Origin: Tetmemena sp. SeJ-2015
Lineage: Eukaryota; Ciliophora; Spirotrichea; Sporadotrichida; Oxytrichidae
Length of the DNA: 64,000 nt
Direction: 5' to 3'
Assembly: GCA_027382625.1 (NCBI GenBank)
Contig: JAJKFJ010021208.1
Coordinates: 1-64,000, forward strand
The notes under the pieces were generated by a model. That model saw nothing but the letters and a program-made list of their open reading frames with translations, did no database searches and had not been told where the DNA came from. The translations under genes and the position numbers were made by a program. Each line of letters starts with the position of its first letter. Position 1 is the stretch's first letter. Positions 53,401 through 62,873 of the stretch are shown piece after piece.

Positions 53401-56400
53401 GATTATAGCTAAAGCATGTTATGTATTAAAAAAATATTGGACTATTTCAAAAATAACGCTTTAAATTTATTTTACAATAGTGAAAAAATAGCTAAAAATA
53501 TAGACTTTATTAGGTGCAGCTTACTCTAACTGACTGAATAGGATTAAAAATTGAGTCCTTTAAGATATAATAGCTATTCAATTGTAAGAATCAGATCATG
53601 AGCGAAAATTATCCTAGAAAGCAATATTTTTTCAAATAGCTTTGATTCATTATAAAATTTTACTGTCGAGGAAAGGCCCCCTCCCGAAATTTTTATTTAA
53701 TTCACTGTTGTTACTGTTAAAATCTATATTGAGGCTTGATCTCCTAGTAGTATAAATTTATAACTAATATTTAATTAAGTATAAATGTCAAGCTGAGAAG
53801 CTACTTTCTAATAAGGTTTATGGGTACATAAAGCAAAGAGATAGTATCGCGTCGGTTTATAAACTTTATATTGGCTAATACTCGAATGATGAGAGATTTA
53901 TTTAAATTTATCTTCGCAAAGGGTTGAATATTTTTATAGGTAAGATCTGGATTTATCTAAAATTTAAATAAATCAGTCACTTTGATTTGAAATTCATCTT
54001 CTTTCAAATGCTTGAGTAGAAAATAAGTATATAATTTCGAAGATATTTGTTAATTTTGAAATTAAAATTAGAACTCCTTTACATATAATTCGAGGAGCTA
54101 GGCTTGTAGATTTTCTGGCCATTTCTTTTTTATAGTGAGCGCAAACTAATCTATAGGCTGGTATCCAGCAGTAGGTAATTAAATCTGTTTTAATTGAGGG
54201 AGCGGAATTATTATGAGACCAGAAAATGAGAATAAATATTTACCAAAGTTATATTCTCAAATCCTTTTATTATAATTGAATCAAAGGTTAAGCAGTGTCA
54301 ATAAGGAGAAATTATTGTGATTAACATCGTTAATAGAATAAAGAAAGAGGATATGCAAGAAATTATGCTGCGAACTAGCATGAGTAATTATAAAGAATAG
54401 GTAAGAAAAAAATCTTTAAAACTACCAAAATTATATTAAAAAATAGGAACAAGTAGTTTATAAATAATTTTCATTTGATTTTGATTTTAAATCACCTTTT
54501 TCGCCTTTCTTAATGGTATAACATGTCACAATAAGTGTCTTAAATCTACTAAAGAAGAAAATTTAATTGCATATTTAAGTAGGTGGGCCCATATAAACTT
54601 CTGACGAGGCTTTAATTTTTTTAATTAATTTAATTTTCCCAGTGCTGATTAGTTACTGTATATTAGTGTTATACATATAATTTTATATTTTCCCCGTGGT
54701 TTAGCTCTTTAATTCCCTTTTTAATCCTAGAATCTTTAATTTAGAATGTAAATGGATACTTGTACTAGAATAATTGATAGTGAGAAAATCGTGAAGCTAG
54801 AGCAAACTCCCATGTAATTATTTATTTTGTATTAATCACCATTTGGCCTTGAATTCAACTATACTGTTATCTACAGTCAATGAAATTTACATTCATGAGG
54901 TTTATTAAGGCACAAAGTAAAAGTTCAAAGTAATTTTCAATAAAGAATCTGATTAATGGATTCCAGAGCACATATTGATAGATCTTGTGTGCAAATCTCC
55001 TAAAGTTTTTAATGGAAAATTATTCTTACAGGATAGTAATGAGGCTAAGCATTTCAAAAGAGAGTGCCACAATTATCATTAAAGCGTTTGAAAAAAGTAT
55101 GTAGTACAAAAGTCCCAGGTTAATGATATTTCCAAAAAAAAAGAAATAATTATTTCATATTGTTGAGTGAGGAGTAATTCATAAATTCAAAGTAGTCGTT
55201 ATAGGGTCTGTCATTGTAAAGGTCAAAATCGAATAAAGTTTGGGTTGCTGTGTCTACAGGGATAAGGTTGAGACTGGCGATGTTGTTTATGAACCCAAAG
55301 AAAGAAATTGCATTAGCAGGAAGTAGTATTGAAACAAGAGGAGTATGAGATATGATTAATTTAATCATATAATGTTAACATTTTAAAAAAATCATGACTA
55401 ATTGATTAAAAGAATAATAAGTAAAATTGATACTCCATTTTTTATATTAGTATTTGGATGATTTAGAGTCCTTCGAACATACTCCACAACTATTATAAAC
55501 TATACCCTCTAAAAATTATAAGACGTCTAAAGATTATTTAATCATTATATTTTACTATAGATTAATTTAAGAGGCTTACAATAAGAAGTTGACTGCAAAA
55601 TTAGAGCTAAAAATAGCGGAAGTTGTCATCGTAACTATTTAAATTTTACAATAATGAGCTTACAGCCGAGTCAAGCTGGAAAGATAAAAAATGATGAGCT
55701 TATTTAAGGAGGGATTTTTCCTTCTATTGAATATCTTGGTTGAATTGACTTTGTCTGCAATGAATTCACATACTTAAGATTCCATATGAAAGACACTTTC
55801 AATTTATCCACTTGATTAGCATAAATAATATGTTCATTACTGACTTTGATTAGCCGAGATGTATTTTGTCGCAATAGGAAAATCCAGTTTGATAACCATC
55901 TTTGACATAAAATAAATAAGACCCTGAGAAATCGCTAATTGTATAATTTAGCTGGTAGCTTTACTTTTCTTGCTTGAGCTGAATTATTAAACTGTCATTT
56001 AGAGATTAATTGAAGCCAACTGGAACACTCATACTCTCACTAAAAAATATAAGCATAAAGAATAGGGTAAGTACAGCTGTGGATGAGACTGAATAGATTC
56101 TGCACTAAACAAATCCATCATTTAGAGTTTAATTGACTCCATAGTAAGGAGAGACAGCCTTCTCACTCCAAGTTTTATTTAAGTTTCAGTCGAAGGATCA
56201 TAAAAGTTTGTTGCCTGAGAGGGTTCAGTTTGACTCTTGCCACCATCAGTGCCAGATTGATTGTTATGATTCTTTTGCTATTGGACAGTTAACTAGAAGG
56301 TCTTATGATTTATATTTGAATTAAAGGAGTATTTGGTGCTGAGTGATGCATCATCTATCTCTTGAAGTAGAATCTACACTCTAAATTCGCCTGATAGCAT

Positions 56401-59400
56401 AATACTAGGAGAAAATACGATCTGATCCGATGATATTTTAACTCTTAATATTTATATGTTGATACTTTCACAAAGCTTGAAACTCCTTTGCTTATCAAAG
56501 TTACCTGACAGTCTTCATTTTATGGATCCTAAATTATAGACAAGAATTTAAAAGATGATGAAAATATATTTTAAAATATGGTGAAACACACACCAGAATA
56601 CTACTTTCGACATCTAATGTAAGTTAAGCTTTTCACTAATGTTTATTATGTGAACTTTATATAAGTTAGAGTATTTTACACATCATTCTTATAATAATTT
56701 AGGATTTTAAAAACTAATTGATTCTCTTTTTTGTCATTATAAGTGAGATTTGTGAGGGATTTTCCATTAGAATCTAAACTATAAATGCAACTCTTGAGAA
56801 AAATTATTCCCTAAACTATTTTGAAGAATTCTCCAAAAGAACTTTAAAACAGGTTATTCAAATAAGATTACACTTAAAGCATTATAAGATATAAGGTAAA
56901 TAAAAGAGACATCTTTCAAAAGCTATAAAAATGAATAAAAAGGAAATTCCTATCCATTATATTTTTGAATAAATTTTGCTGTATTTATAAAAGCTATATT
57001 TTCAATCACCTATAAAATTCATCATTATAAAAGATGATTTTATAAAAAGAAAATTTGATCCTTTATTGAGGGCAGTTTGTATGTAGAAGTTGCCCCTGCA
57101 AGTATGACTTGATCTGCGAGAGAACTCTCAAAGTAAGGCGAAATCTTATGGGCTGTAGATATAACATTGATACTGACTTAGAAATCTTTAATTGCAATAA
57201 AAGAAAATTCTTATTTTATAATAATTATTTAATGCATTATTAAGATCAGAACTGTCAGTGTATGAAACTTATATGCCAATCAAAGCATATTTAAAAAGAC
57301 ATTAATTGTAATCAATAATAGGCCCACATCAGATTCACTCTCGGATATAAATTCAATGCTTCCATCCGTTGATTATTTTAAAAATTAATATAGAAACTCT
57401 AAAAGTAAGACAGAGCGAAAATATTAAAAAAATGCATTTTAGTATATTTAATAAAAAATTAGAAAGTAATTATTTTGAAATTTATGAGAACATGAACCTT
57501 TGATTTCTTTTGCAAATTATTTTTAAAAATCGTAAACAAAATAATTCGATAAAAAATATATTTGACTTTTGGTTTTTGAAATTTCCTTTTAAAAAAATAT
57601 TACTTCAGATTATCTGAATTATAACTTAAAATATATTGCTAGTCAAATTTAAAAAAAAAAATTTTATAATGATGTTGGCTATTTTTTCATTAAATGAAAT
57701 CAGCCTAAAATTATTTGAAATATGGAATTATTTGTCCTCCTCCACTCTAAGTTATTACAATTTTATCTTGGACATATTTATTCAAAAGAACTTATTCAGA
57801 TAATTTTATCTAGAGCTGTATTTGATCTATAATTCTGATATGAAAATAAAGATAAGGTGGATATAATAACATATTTTTAGAGAAAAAATAACAAATTAAT
57901 CGACTATTTTAAAAATATTCGTTATATATCTTTGAAAATTAAGAATTTAACTTATCATTTAGGTTTAAACAAAATATGTTAGACTTACTCTGAAAAAAAA
58001 TTGAACATAGAACATCAAAAATGCGACTCGGTTATTAAAACTAAAAGAAAGCACAATGACATATAAGTAATCATCACATTATCATAAATTTTGACCTATA
58101 AGATTATTTTAAAGCCAAAATATCTTATTTCTTTGTAATTTAAGGTAAATTTTGCATAATTCGAAGTTTTATGAAAATTTTAACCACAAAATGAGGAAGT
58201 GCTTCCTTCAGTTCTCCACCTAAAATTAAATTTGATAGGGTAAAACCAGATGGTTAAGTAGTAGTACCATTAAAATTATAATAAAATAAAGGTCGCATCT
58301 ATTTATAAGACTCCGCATGTTGGCAGACTAGAAGATATTTACCTCATGAAATCAAATTACAAAGCTGAAGATCCGATTAAGTAATTGTATTGTGCATCCT
58401 CGTTAAACCAAAGACTTCTTAGAAAGCTGTCAGTGCAGCTTAATGATTCAAGAGTGAAAGTAATATCAGAATTCTCTGATTAGAGGTAGTCAAAAATAAT
58501 AATCACCAATTGAAAAACTAACAACTGCCTTGAAATTAAAAATGCCTTCTTCACTGCTCTTAGCAATTTAGGACTTAAAAAAGGTGAGAATAATTTATTT
58601 TTGAATGTAGTTTGAAGAGAAGGTGGCAGAGAATTCACTTATCTCCCTGGTTTAATCATTTATATCAAACACAGATATAGTTATAGTAAGGGAATCAGAG
58701 CAATATGCAATTGCGTAACTCGCTAAGTCTATCAAGAAATCATCATTTTTGTAGTAAGTTATAGTCTGGTATGCATCCTTTCTAGGTAAGCTGCGAACAG
58801 AGTATAGTCCATTCATAAAATTATGTACTCTTAAAAATATTTGCCTTTTGTTTATTTGATTGTTGTTAATTAAATTAATTATGGCTGGAATCTATAAACA
58901 TTTTAATGATATGTTTTTAGATATATATCAGACATTTTTAAATATCATTTTCTAAATTTAATATATCGTTGAGAATTATCATCCCCTCCTATTCTAAAAT
59001 ATGAAGATTTATTTCCAATTATTCCTAATTTAATAATAATTAGCAAGAAATTTCTTTTTAACACATCATCTTTCAATAAAATATATTTTTTAATCTGCGT
59101 ACTCATACAATACTTCTCTATAATATGAGTTTTCGTTTGACTGGTATTTAAATAAGAAATATTATCTCAAATCCTGAAGCAAGTTAAAATTAGTAGCACT
59201 CTCAAGAGTTGTATATTCAGATTAGGTAAGTGCGGAGCCTGTTTAATATATTCCAGAAAAGCCAGAGTAGTCTGGGACCGAAATATCAAAGACTGGCGAT
59301 TAGCTAAAAGAAAACTTAATAAATATAAAAGTTGAAATGGTGGTTGTATAGATAGAGGTGTCTGTCAACTCGGATTGTGACTAGCTGCCGATAAAGGATA

Positions 59401-62283
59401 TAATTTTTGAGTTGGAAGTAGCCTAACTTTATCCTAAAATTGCATTTTATTTATTATCCAATGAAATAGTTCATTCTTTCAAGATCTAAGAAAGTCAAAC
59501 TTTTAAGCTATATATCTATTTTTATAATTTAAATCTCAAAAAGAAGCAATTAATTTTAGAATGCTTTTGGAAAATTCTGGATTGAAAAGTTTCCTTTCAA
59601 TATTTTTTTCCTCTCATTTAAACTTTGACTAATTGATTTTATAGTTAATATTTTTTTGTAATCCTTTCATTTTTGAGAATTCACCATTAGATTACGATAA
59701 TTATTAAAACGGATCATTTTTTTATGTTAAAAATTATTTTTACTTTTGAATGTGAGTCCAGCGACTGAAGAAGTGTAGGAGATTGAAGTACTTTGAATAC
59801 TCGCTGCCTCCACAATATCAAAGTAATCGGTTGAAGGAAGAGATACAAAGTCTATTGTTACTTTACCAGTTGCTGTATTATGCTTCTCGTAGAAGAATTG
59901 ATAAGAGCCATCCGAGGAAATGTATTCAGTACCTAGGCATTTAAAAGATTCAACTGAAGAAATCTGGCCATCCAGATTCCTGAATTTATAAATCATTATT
60001 GCTTCATAAATTTGGACGAGTCATCTTGAGATTAAATTTAAATATAACTCGCAAATCGATTGTAAAATGAATCCCATAGTGGTTCCTTCATCATTGGAAT
60101 AGCACATTAGGAGAACTCTGTTATCATTATCTTGAGATACGCTCTTTATGGAGATAGAATTATCTAAGAATGTGTTGGTTGAGGAACAAATTAAATTTAA
60201 CTATAGTGCCAAGACTGCTCGAGTTCCCCGAAGGTGCTGTAAACTGCTATTCTCAAATATCGACTGGTAGAATTTTAATAGAACCCAGAAATAAATATTT
60301 GCATTTATTTTTATTTTTTAATAATGACGGTGTCGTCTTGGGAAGTTTTGTAACTCTGAGCATTAACCCCACAATATTTATTGTCTCTTTCCTAACACTT
60401 GTAGGTCCAAGTAAAGTAAAGAGAAAAATCTGTGTAGAGGAATTTCAAAAACATATACTATTGGTTCCGATTATATTAGATTTCTAAAATCATTAATGCT
60501 TTAAATTAAAGGAGAGAAATGGATTTGTGATTCCACCCGCACTAATGCTCACTCGGCTATAATCGGATTAATAGGAGTTTATGATTTGAGCTCGTGTGAC
60601 ACTCCCATCTTAAATAAATATTCTGTCACACTTATCTCCACAAACACTGAGGACGTGGTTGTCGAATCTTTAAATTATTTAATATTAATTTAGACTCAAT
60701 CTGTTAATTAAAATTTGTGAAATAACGATTATTAAAAACAATGAATTCGCATTTTAATTTGTTCTAGATTTATAATTTAAATGAAAATAAATTAAAAATG
60801 AGAGATATAAATCCATAAAATCTAACAACATTCAAAATTTGCACTCTATTTCTCTCTCGAATCGAAGTGATTTATAATGCAAAGTGTATTCTATTTAAAG
60901 TTTGGTTCATAAACTAATGCAAAAGTATCATGATGGTTATATATTTCAGTTAAATAGATAGAAAACAGCAAACTTTTTATTTTCTCATTTTTCAATCATT
61001 TTAAAAGTTCTCAATTGAACTTAACACTTTGAGTACAAAACATAAAAATAAATTAAGTTTGCCAACTAAATAAATTACTATATTTATTAATCAAAATTAC
61101 AAAATTTAATCCCCATATAATCCGAAGGATATAAAAATCTCGCTTCACAAATTTAATATTTACTACTTCTGCTCCTTATGAAATAAGACATCTAAATTAT
61201 ATTTTAATAGGCGAATTCTTATATCTTATTTTCTTCAAGATTTAAATTTGTAAATTAAATTTATTGTTAAAGAGATAATAAAATTTATAGCTTAAAAGCT
61301 AATTCTGCGAATTTATAAAAGACAAAGACTCTAATTAATTTTATGAGAGCTAAAAATTTATATAAATAATGACATAAATTAGGTAAGAATGTTTATTATC
61401 TGTTTGAAAAGCGGCAAACATTACGTCTCCTCTCAAGAATAAGCCGGCAGTCCTTAAAAGACCTAAATTTAACTTAATAAATTATTGTGAGTATAGGTTT
61501 GCAGCCATATAATTCCATTTGTACTTGTATACTATTTGCTATAGATCCCTATTGTGGCCTGTTATCTAAGTTTAGAGCTAGATCTGTAGCTGTAATCTAT
61601 TATCTGCCCTCCAAACACTAAGTTATCGTAGCTGCTTGAGCTTCCTAAAATAAGAATTTTATTTAAACTAATTCATTGTACTCGATTAGATCAAATAGAA
61701 AGTCTTTGGTTGAGGATTCAAAGCTGGTCGGAAATTGCTTTTATGAAAAACAAGTCTTGTCAGTGTCAGTGAATATTTAATCAGAACAGTTAATGGTATG
61801 AATTCTAATAAGCTAAATTAAGATAAAGACGTTGGGAATATTTTAACTAAGACATTTTAAAGAGTTTAATTTTATAATTTTTATTTTTAAGAAATAACTA
61901 ATATGATCTTAAATTTATATCACCTCGATATTAGATCTCTTGATTATCCTTATTAACTCAATCTAAAACTTTTTATTTATATTCAATAATTTATTCATTA
62001 AAGGCCATAAAGGTAATAATAATTATCAATAAGTTGATTTAAAAACTAGTTAATTTATAATTTAATTTTTCCTTGTTCATAAAATTTTAAATTTATTTTT
62101 GTGAATAAATGCTTGATAGGGCTAAAACTACATCTTAAATGAAAATTTGAGGAGAAATTTAATGATATAAAATTATACTTAAATCCTCGCATTTGTTCAG
62201 AGTTTAAATGACTTTGAGAAGTCACTGAGGAGGTTTACTTACAACAGAGTGATGAAAATTTGTACTTGAATCGATTTGGTCAT
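47205..62283 (-). CDS. copy E: Cadg-type multi-pass membrane protein with large insertions
   Basis: ATG at 62281-62283 to UGA at 47205-47207, 15.1 kb. IESs hold a 4.5 kb palindromic transposon-like element, a 610 bp element with an 8 bp target duplication and two further 0.5-0.7 kb insertions. One in-frame UGA (60252-60254) replaces UCA of D. One missing base near 60610 is shared with D. If these are not removed with an IES, E encodes a truncated protein. Divergent from the transporter gene at 62874. Confidence 0.72.
47530..48985 (-). pseudogene. element-encoded frames in left arm, mirrored copy
   Basis: Mirror image of the right-arm frames. Single-base deletions near 48283 and 48323 relative to the right arm break the YFELSSLQYLS stretch here. 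On the other hand, near 47720 this arm keeps SRIDSQKAKMSFKK in frame with RRGKVITQGAEHF apart from one UGA. At most one arm can therefore be fully coding. Confidence 0.4.
50403..51860 (+). CDS. element-encoded reading frames in right arm, unknown protein
   Basis: Successive open stretches in one direction with UAA/UAG as Gln: 50403-50740 (SSLSQSDLLFLKGLLKVREQ; SKRLSQNKMQTTFKACFFKL), 50860-51270 (FKIQFRLRDLHFLNVSVEAF; KPKKYNSRERYGKWSSNRGS; YFELSSLQYLSRFFEDKN) and 51270-51590 (SALGKFAGHEKFILLGCQLE; RDNWHWLDLAALKLVWQMLE). A last one near 51700-51850 reads VITQGAEHFASDNSFIEEDH. They are separated by UGA codons or frame changes, so the gene is decayed, or cut by short IESs as host genes are. Shape and composition look protein-coding; no family is recognised. 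Confidence 0.42.
52610..54020 (-). CDS. copy E MDSs: C-terminal helices, split by an element
   Basis: MAVSYSFLPFSNNFDLDVDF, then KILIGLKIVQI in one frame (52900-53000), followed by the linker segments at 52610-52830. The block at 53700-53880 corresponds to B 8760-8900. Between them lies the 610 bp element at 53076-53685. Confidence 0.62.
53076..53685. mobile_element. 610 bp element with 8 bp target-site duplication
   Basis: Starts GGGGGGGGGCCTTTCCTCGA and ends in the reverse complement (TCGAGGAAAGGCCCCCTCCC); arms of about 290 bp include AGCTATTTTTTCACTATTGT and its complement. GAAATTTT is duplicated at 53068-53075 and 53686-53693. An 8 bp duplication is usual for the hAT superfamily, but no transposase is present. 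C has an uninterrupted GAAATTTATATT at the same site. Confidence 0.82.
54030..54735. other. copy E-specific insertion, unidentified
   Basis: About 700 bp absent from the same site in D, between ATGCTTGAGTAGAAAATA and TTTAGAATGTAAATGGATA. No terminal repeats were recognised and no gene is evident. Probably an enlarged IES. Confidence 0.5.
54735..55370 (-). CDS. copy E MDSs: first transmembrane helices
   Basis: PLVSILLPANAISFFGFINN, then IASLNLIPVDTATQTLFDFD (55150-55350), then a helix at 55035-55130, the WNPLIRF homologue at 54890-55000 and a helix at 54740-54840. The Gln of TQT is CAA. Confidence 0.74.
55465..56300 (-). CDS. copy E MDSs: juxtamembrane and proximal ectodomain
   Basis: EGIVYNSCGVCSKDSKS (55465-55520) and TSAIFSSNFAVNFLLQ (55575-55645). 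Then VSPYYGVNQTLNDGFVQCRI, then YSVSSTAVLTLFFMLIFFSE, then SMSVPVGF (56020-56165), and before it NNQSGTDGGKSQTEPSQATN, then FYDPSTET (56180-56280). The last stretch continues upstream without a large IES into the next segment, unlike in B, C and D. Confidence 0.7.
56170..56180. other. 11 bp IES, pointer AAGTTT (copy E)
   Basis: AAGTTT lies at 56170-56175 and 56181-56186. Removal joins DPSTET to WSEKAVSPYYG. Confidence 0.8.
56320..57385 (-). CDS. copy E MDSs: Cadg module
   Basis: SDQIVFSPSIMLSGEFRVQI, then LLQEIDDASLSTKYSFNSNI, running on into NHKTFQLTVQQQKNHNNQSG without interruption (56290-56430), and DCQVTLISKGVSSFVKVSTY (56455-56520). A 530 bp E-specific insertion (56525-57060) separates it from the PYF...DQ...AG segment at 57065-57205 and the next at 57245-57385. 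Confidence 0.65.
58225..58815 (-). CDS. copy E MDSs: beta-rich ectodomain
   Basis: ENSDITFTLESLSCTDSFLR, then SLWFNEDAQYNYLIGSSAL (58350-58480), joined through a 13 bp IES to the NFKAVVSFSIGD homologue, and LASYAIAYCSDS near 58690-58720. The preceding gap 57390-58220 is an AT-rich, empty IES that is about 45 bp in D. Confidence 0.65.
58490..58502. other. 13 bp IES, pointer TCA (copy E)
   Basis: TCA lies at 58490-58492 and 58503-58505. Removal gives IGDYL-x-SENSD. Confidence 0.78.
59160..59480 (-). CDS. copy E MDSs: ectodomain segment
   Basis: Homologue of D 42060-42390, with TLESATNFN and serine-rich strands. Internal pointers unresolved. The flanking 58820-59150 and 59490-59720 stretches are AT-rich with nothing recognised. 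Confidence 0.5.
59727..60295 (-). CDS. copy E MDSs: YEKHNTATGKVTIDFVSL and following segments
   Basis: FRNLDGQISSVESFKCLGTE, YISSDGSYQFFYEKHNTATG, KVTIDFVSLPSTDYFDIVEA and SISYTSSVAGLTF (59727-59996), open even in the standard code. SISIKSVSQDNDNRVLLMCY, then SNDEGTTMGFILQSI (60035-60180). GSIKILPVDI (60255-60290) is followed by UGA at 60252-60254, then SSSLGTIVKFN (60195-60220). Confidence 0.7.
60350..60660 (-). CDS. copy E MDS: SAGGITNPFLSFN segment
   Basis: DGSVTRAQIINSYQSDYSRV, then SISAGGITNPFLSFNLKH (60500-60610). The start side is shifted by one base at the A run near 60610 as in D. The cysteine part homologous to CGTSAQNYD is poorly preserved. From 60670 to 61380 nothing is seen. Confidence 0.5.
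61385..61648 (-). CDS. copy E MDSs: GSSSYDNLVFGGQ module
   Basis: GSSSSYDNLVFGGQIIDYSY, then a Lys/Arg-rich turn, QATIGIYSKQYTSTNGIIWL and QTYTHNN, a 14 bp IES, then LGLLRTAGLFLRGDVMFAAF. Gln in SKQY is UAG. Confidence 0.75.
61465..61478. other. 14 bp IES, pointer AAAT (copy E)
   Basis: AAAT lies at 61465-61468 and 61479-61482. Removal joins THNN to LGLLRTAG. Confidence 0.8.
61645..61667. other. 23 bp IES, pointer CTAA (copy E)
   Basis: CTAA lies at 61645-61648 and 61668-61671. Removal gives YNELGSSSSYDN. Confidence 0.8.
61668..62283 (-). CDS. copy E first two exons
   Basis: Exon 1 is 62243-62283 (MTKSIQVQIFITLL-). The intron is 61805-62242 (438 nt, the longest of the five; GTAAG to TTAG, phase 2). 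Exon 2 is 61668-61804: IHTINCSDQIFTDTDKTCFS, then QKQFPTSFESSTKDFLFDLI, then EYNEL. Confidence 0.76.
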
Positions 62284-62873
62284 AAATACTGAGAGAAGTT
62301 TGTCCCGACTTAATACTTTTATCCTTCAATTATAATCAATAGATAAAATTATTATTTTATATTTTATGAAAACCAAAAATTATATTCAAAACAATTTATT
62401 GCTTTTACAATCATTACATTTTTAACAAATAAACTATGTTAATTTAAGTGTGATTAAAATACTCATAAATTATTTGTAATCTGAGAATATCTTTTATTAA
62501 ATATAATGTCTTCACATCAAATTAAATACCCCAAGAAGAATGATAGATTAAATAATTCTTATTCTAATATTAGCTATCTTTCTTGCCCTTTCTTTAAACA
62601 TTAAAGAACATTATTGAATTTGTAAATAAACGCATTTCAGATTATTGCATTAATATCGCCCAAATAATTAAACATTTAACGTTTAAAATGTTTTCTTCCG
62701 AGTGTGATAATATTATTAACTCTCTTTGATTGATCTAATGAGCTCTTCTTGTGCGGTAAGAATGTGACCTATCTCCGTGAGTGTGCAGATTTTAAACTAT
62801 TAAATAAGTTTGCGAGGTTATAGCCCTTGAAATAACATTAATTTCTCTATAATAATAGCTAATTCACACGTAG
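62284..62873. promoter_or_regulatory. divergent intergenic region between copy E and transporter
   Basis: 590 bp of AT-rich DNA between two oppositely oriented start codons, so it must hold both upstream regions. The conserved 5' flank motif of B, C and D was not found. No telomeric repeat is present. No specific promoter element is recognised. Confidence 0.4.

Noticed and set aside
7353..62283. Scrambled gene architecture
   Set aside because: All recognised segments occur in the same order and orientation as in the inferred protein in every copy; no inverted or permuted segment was found.
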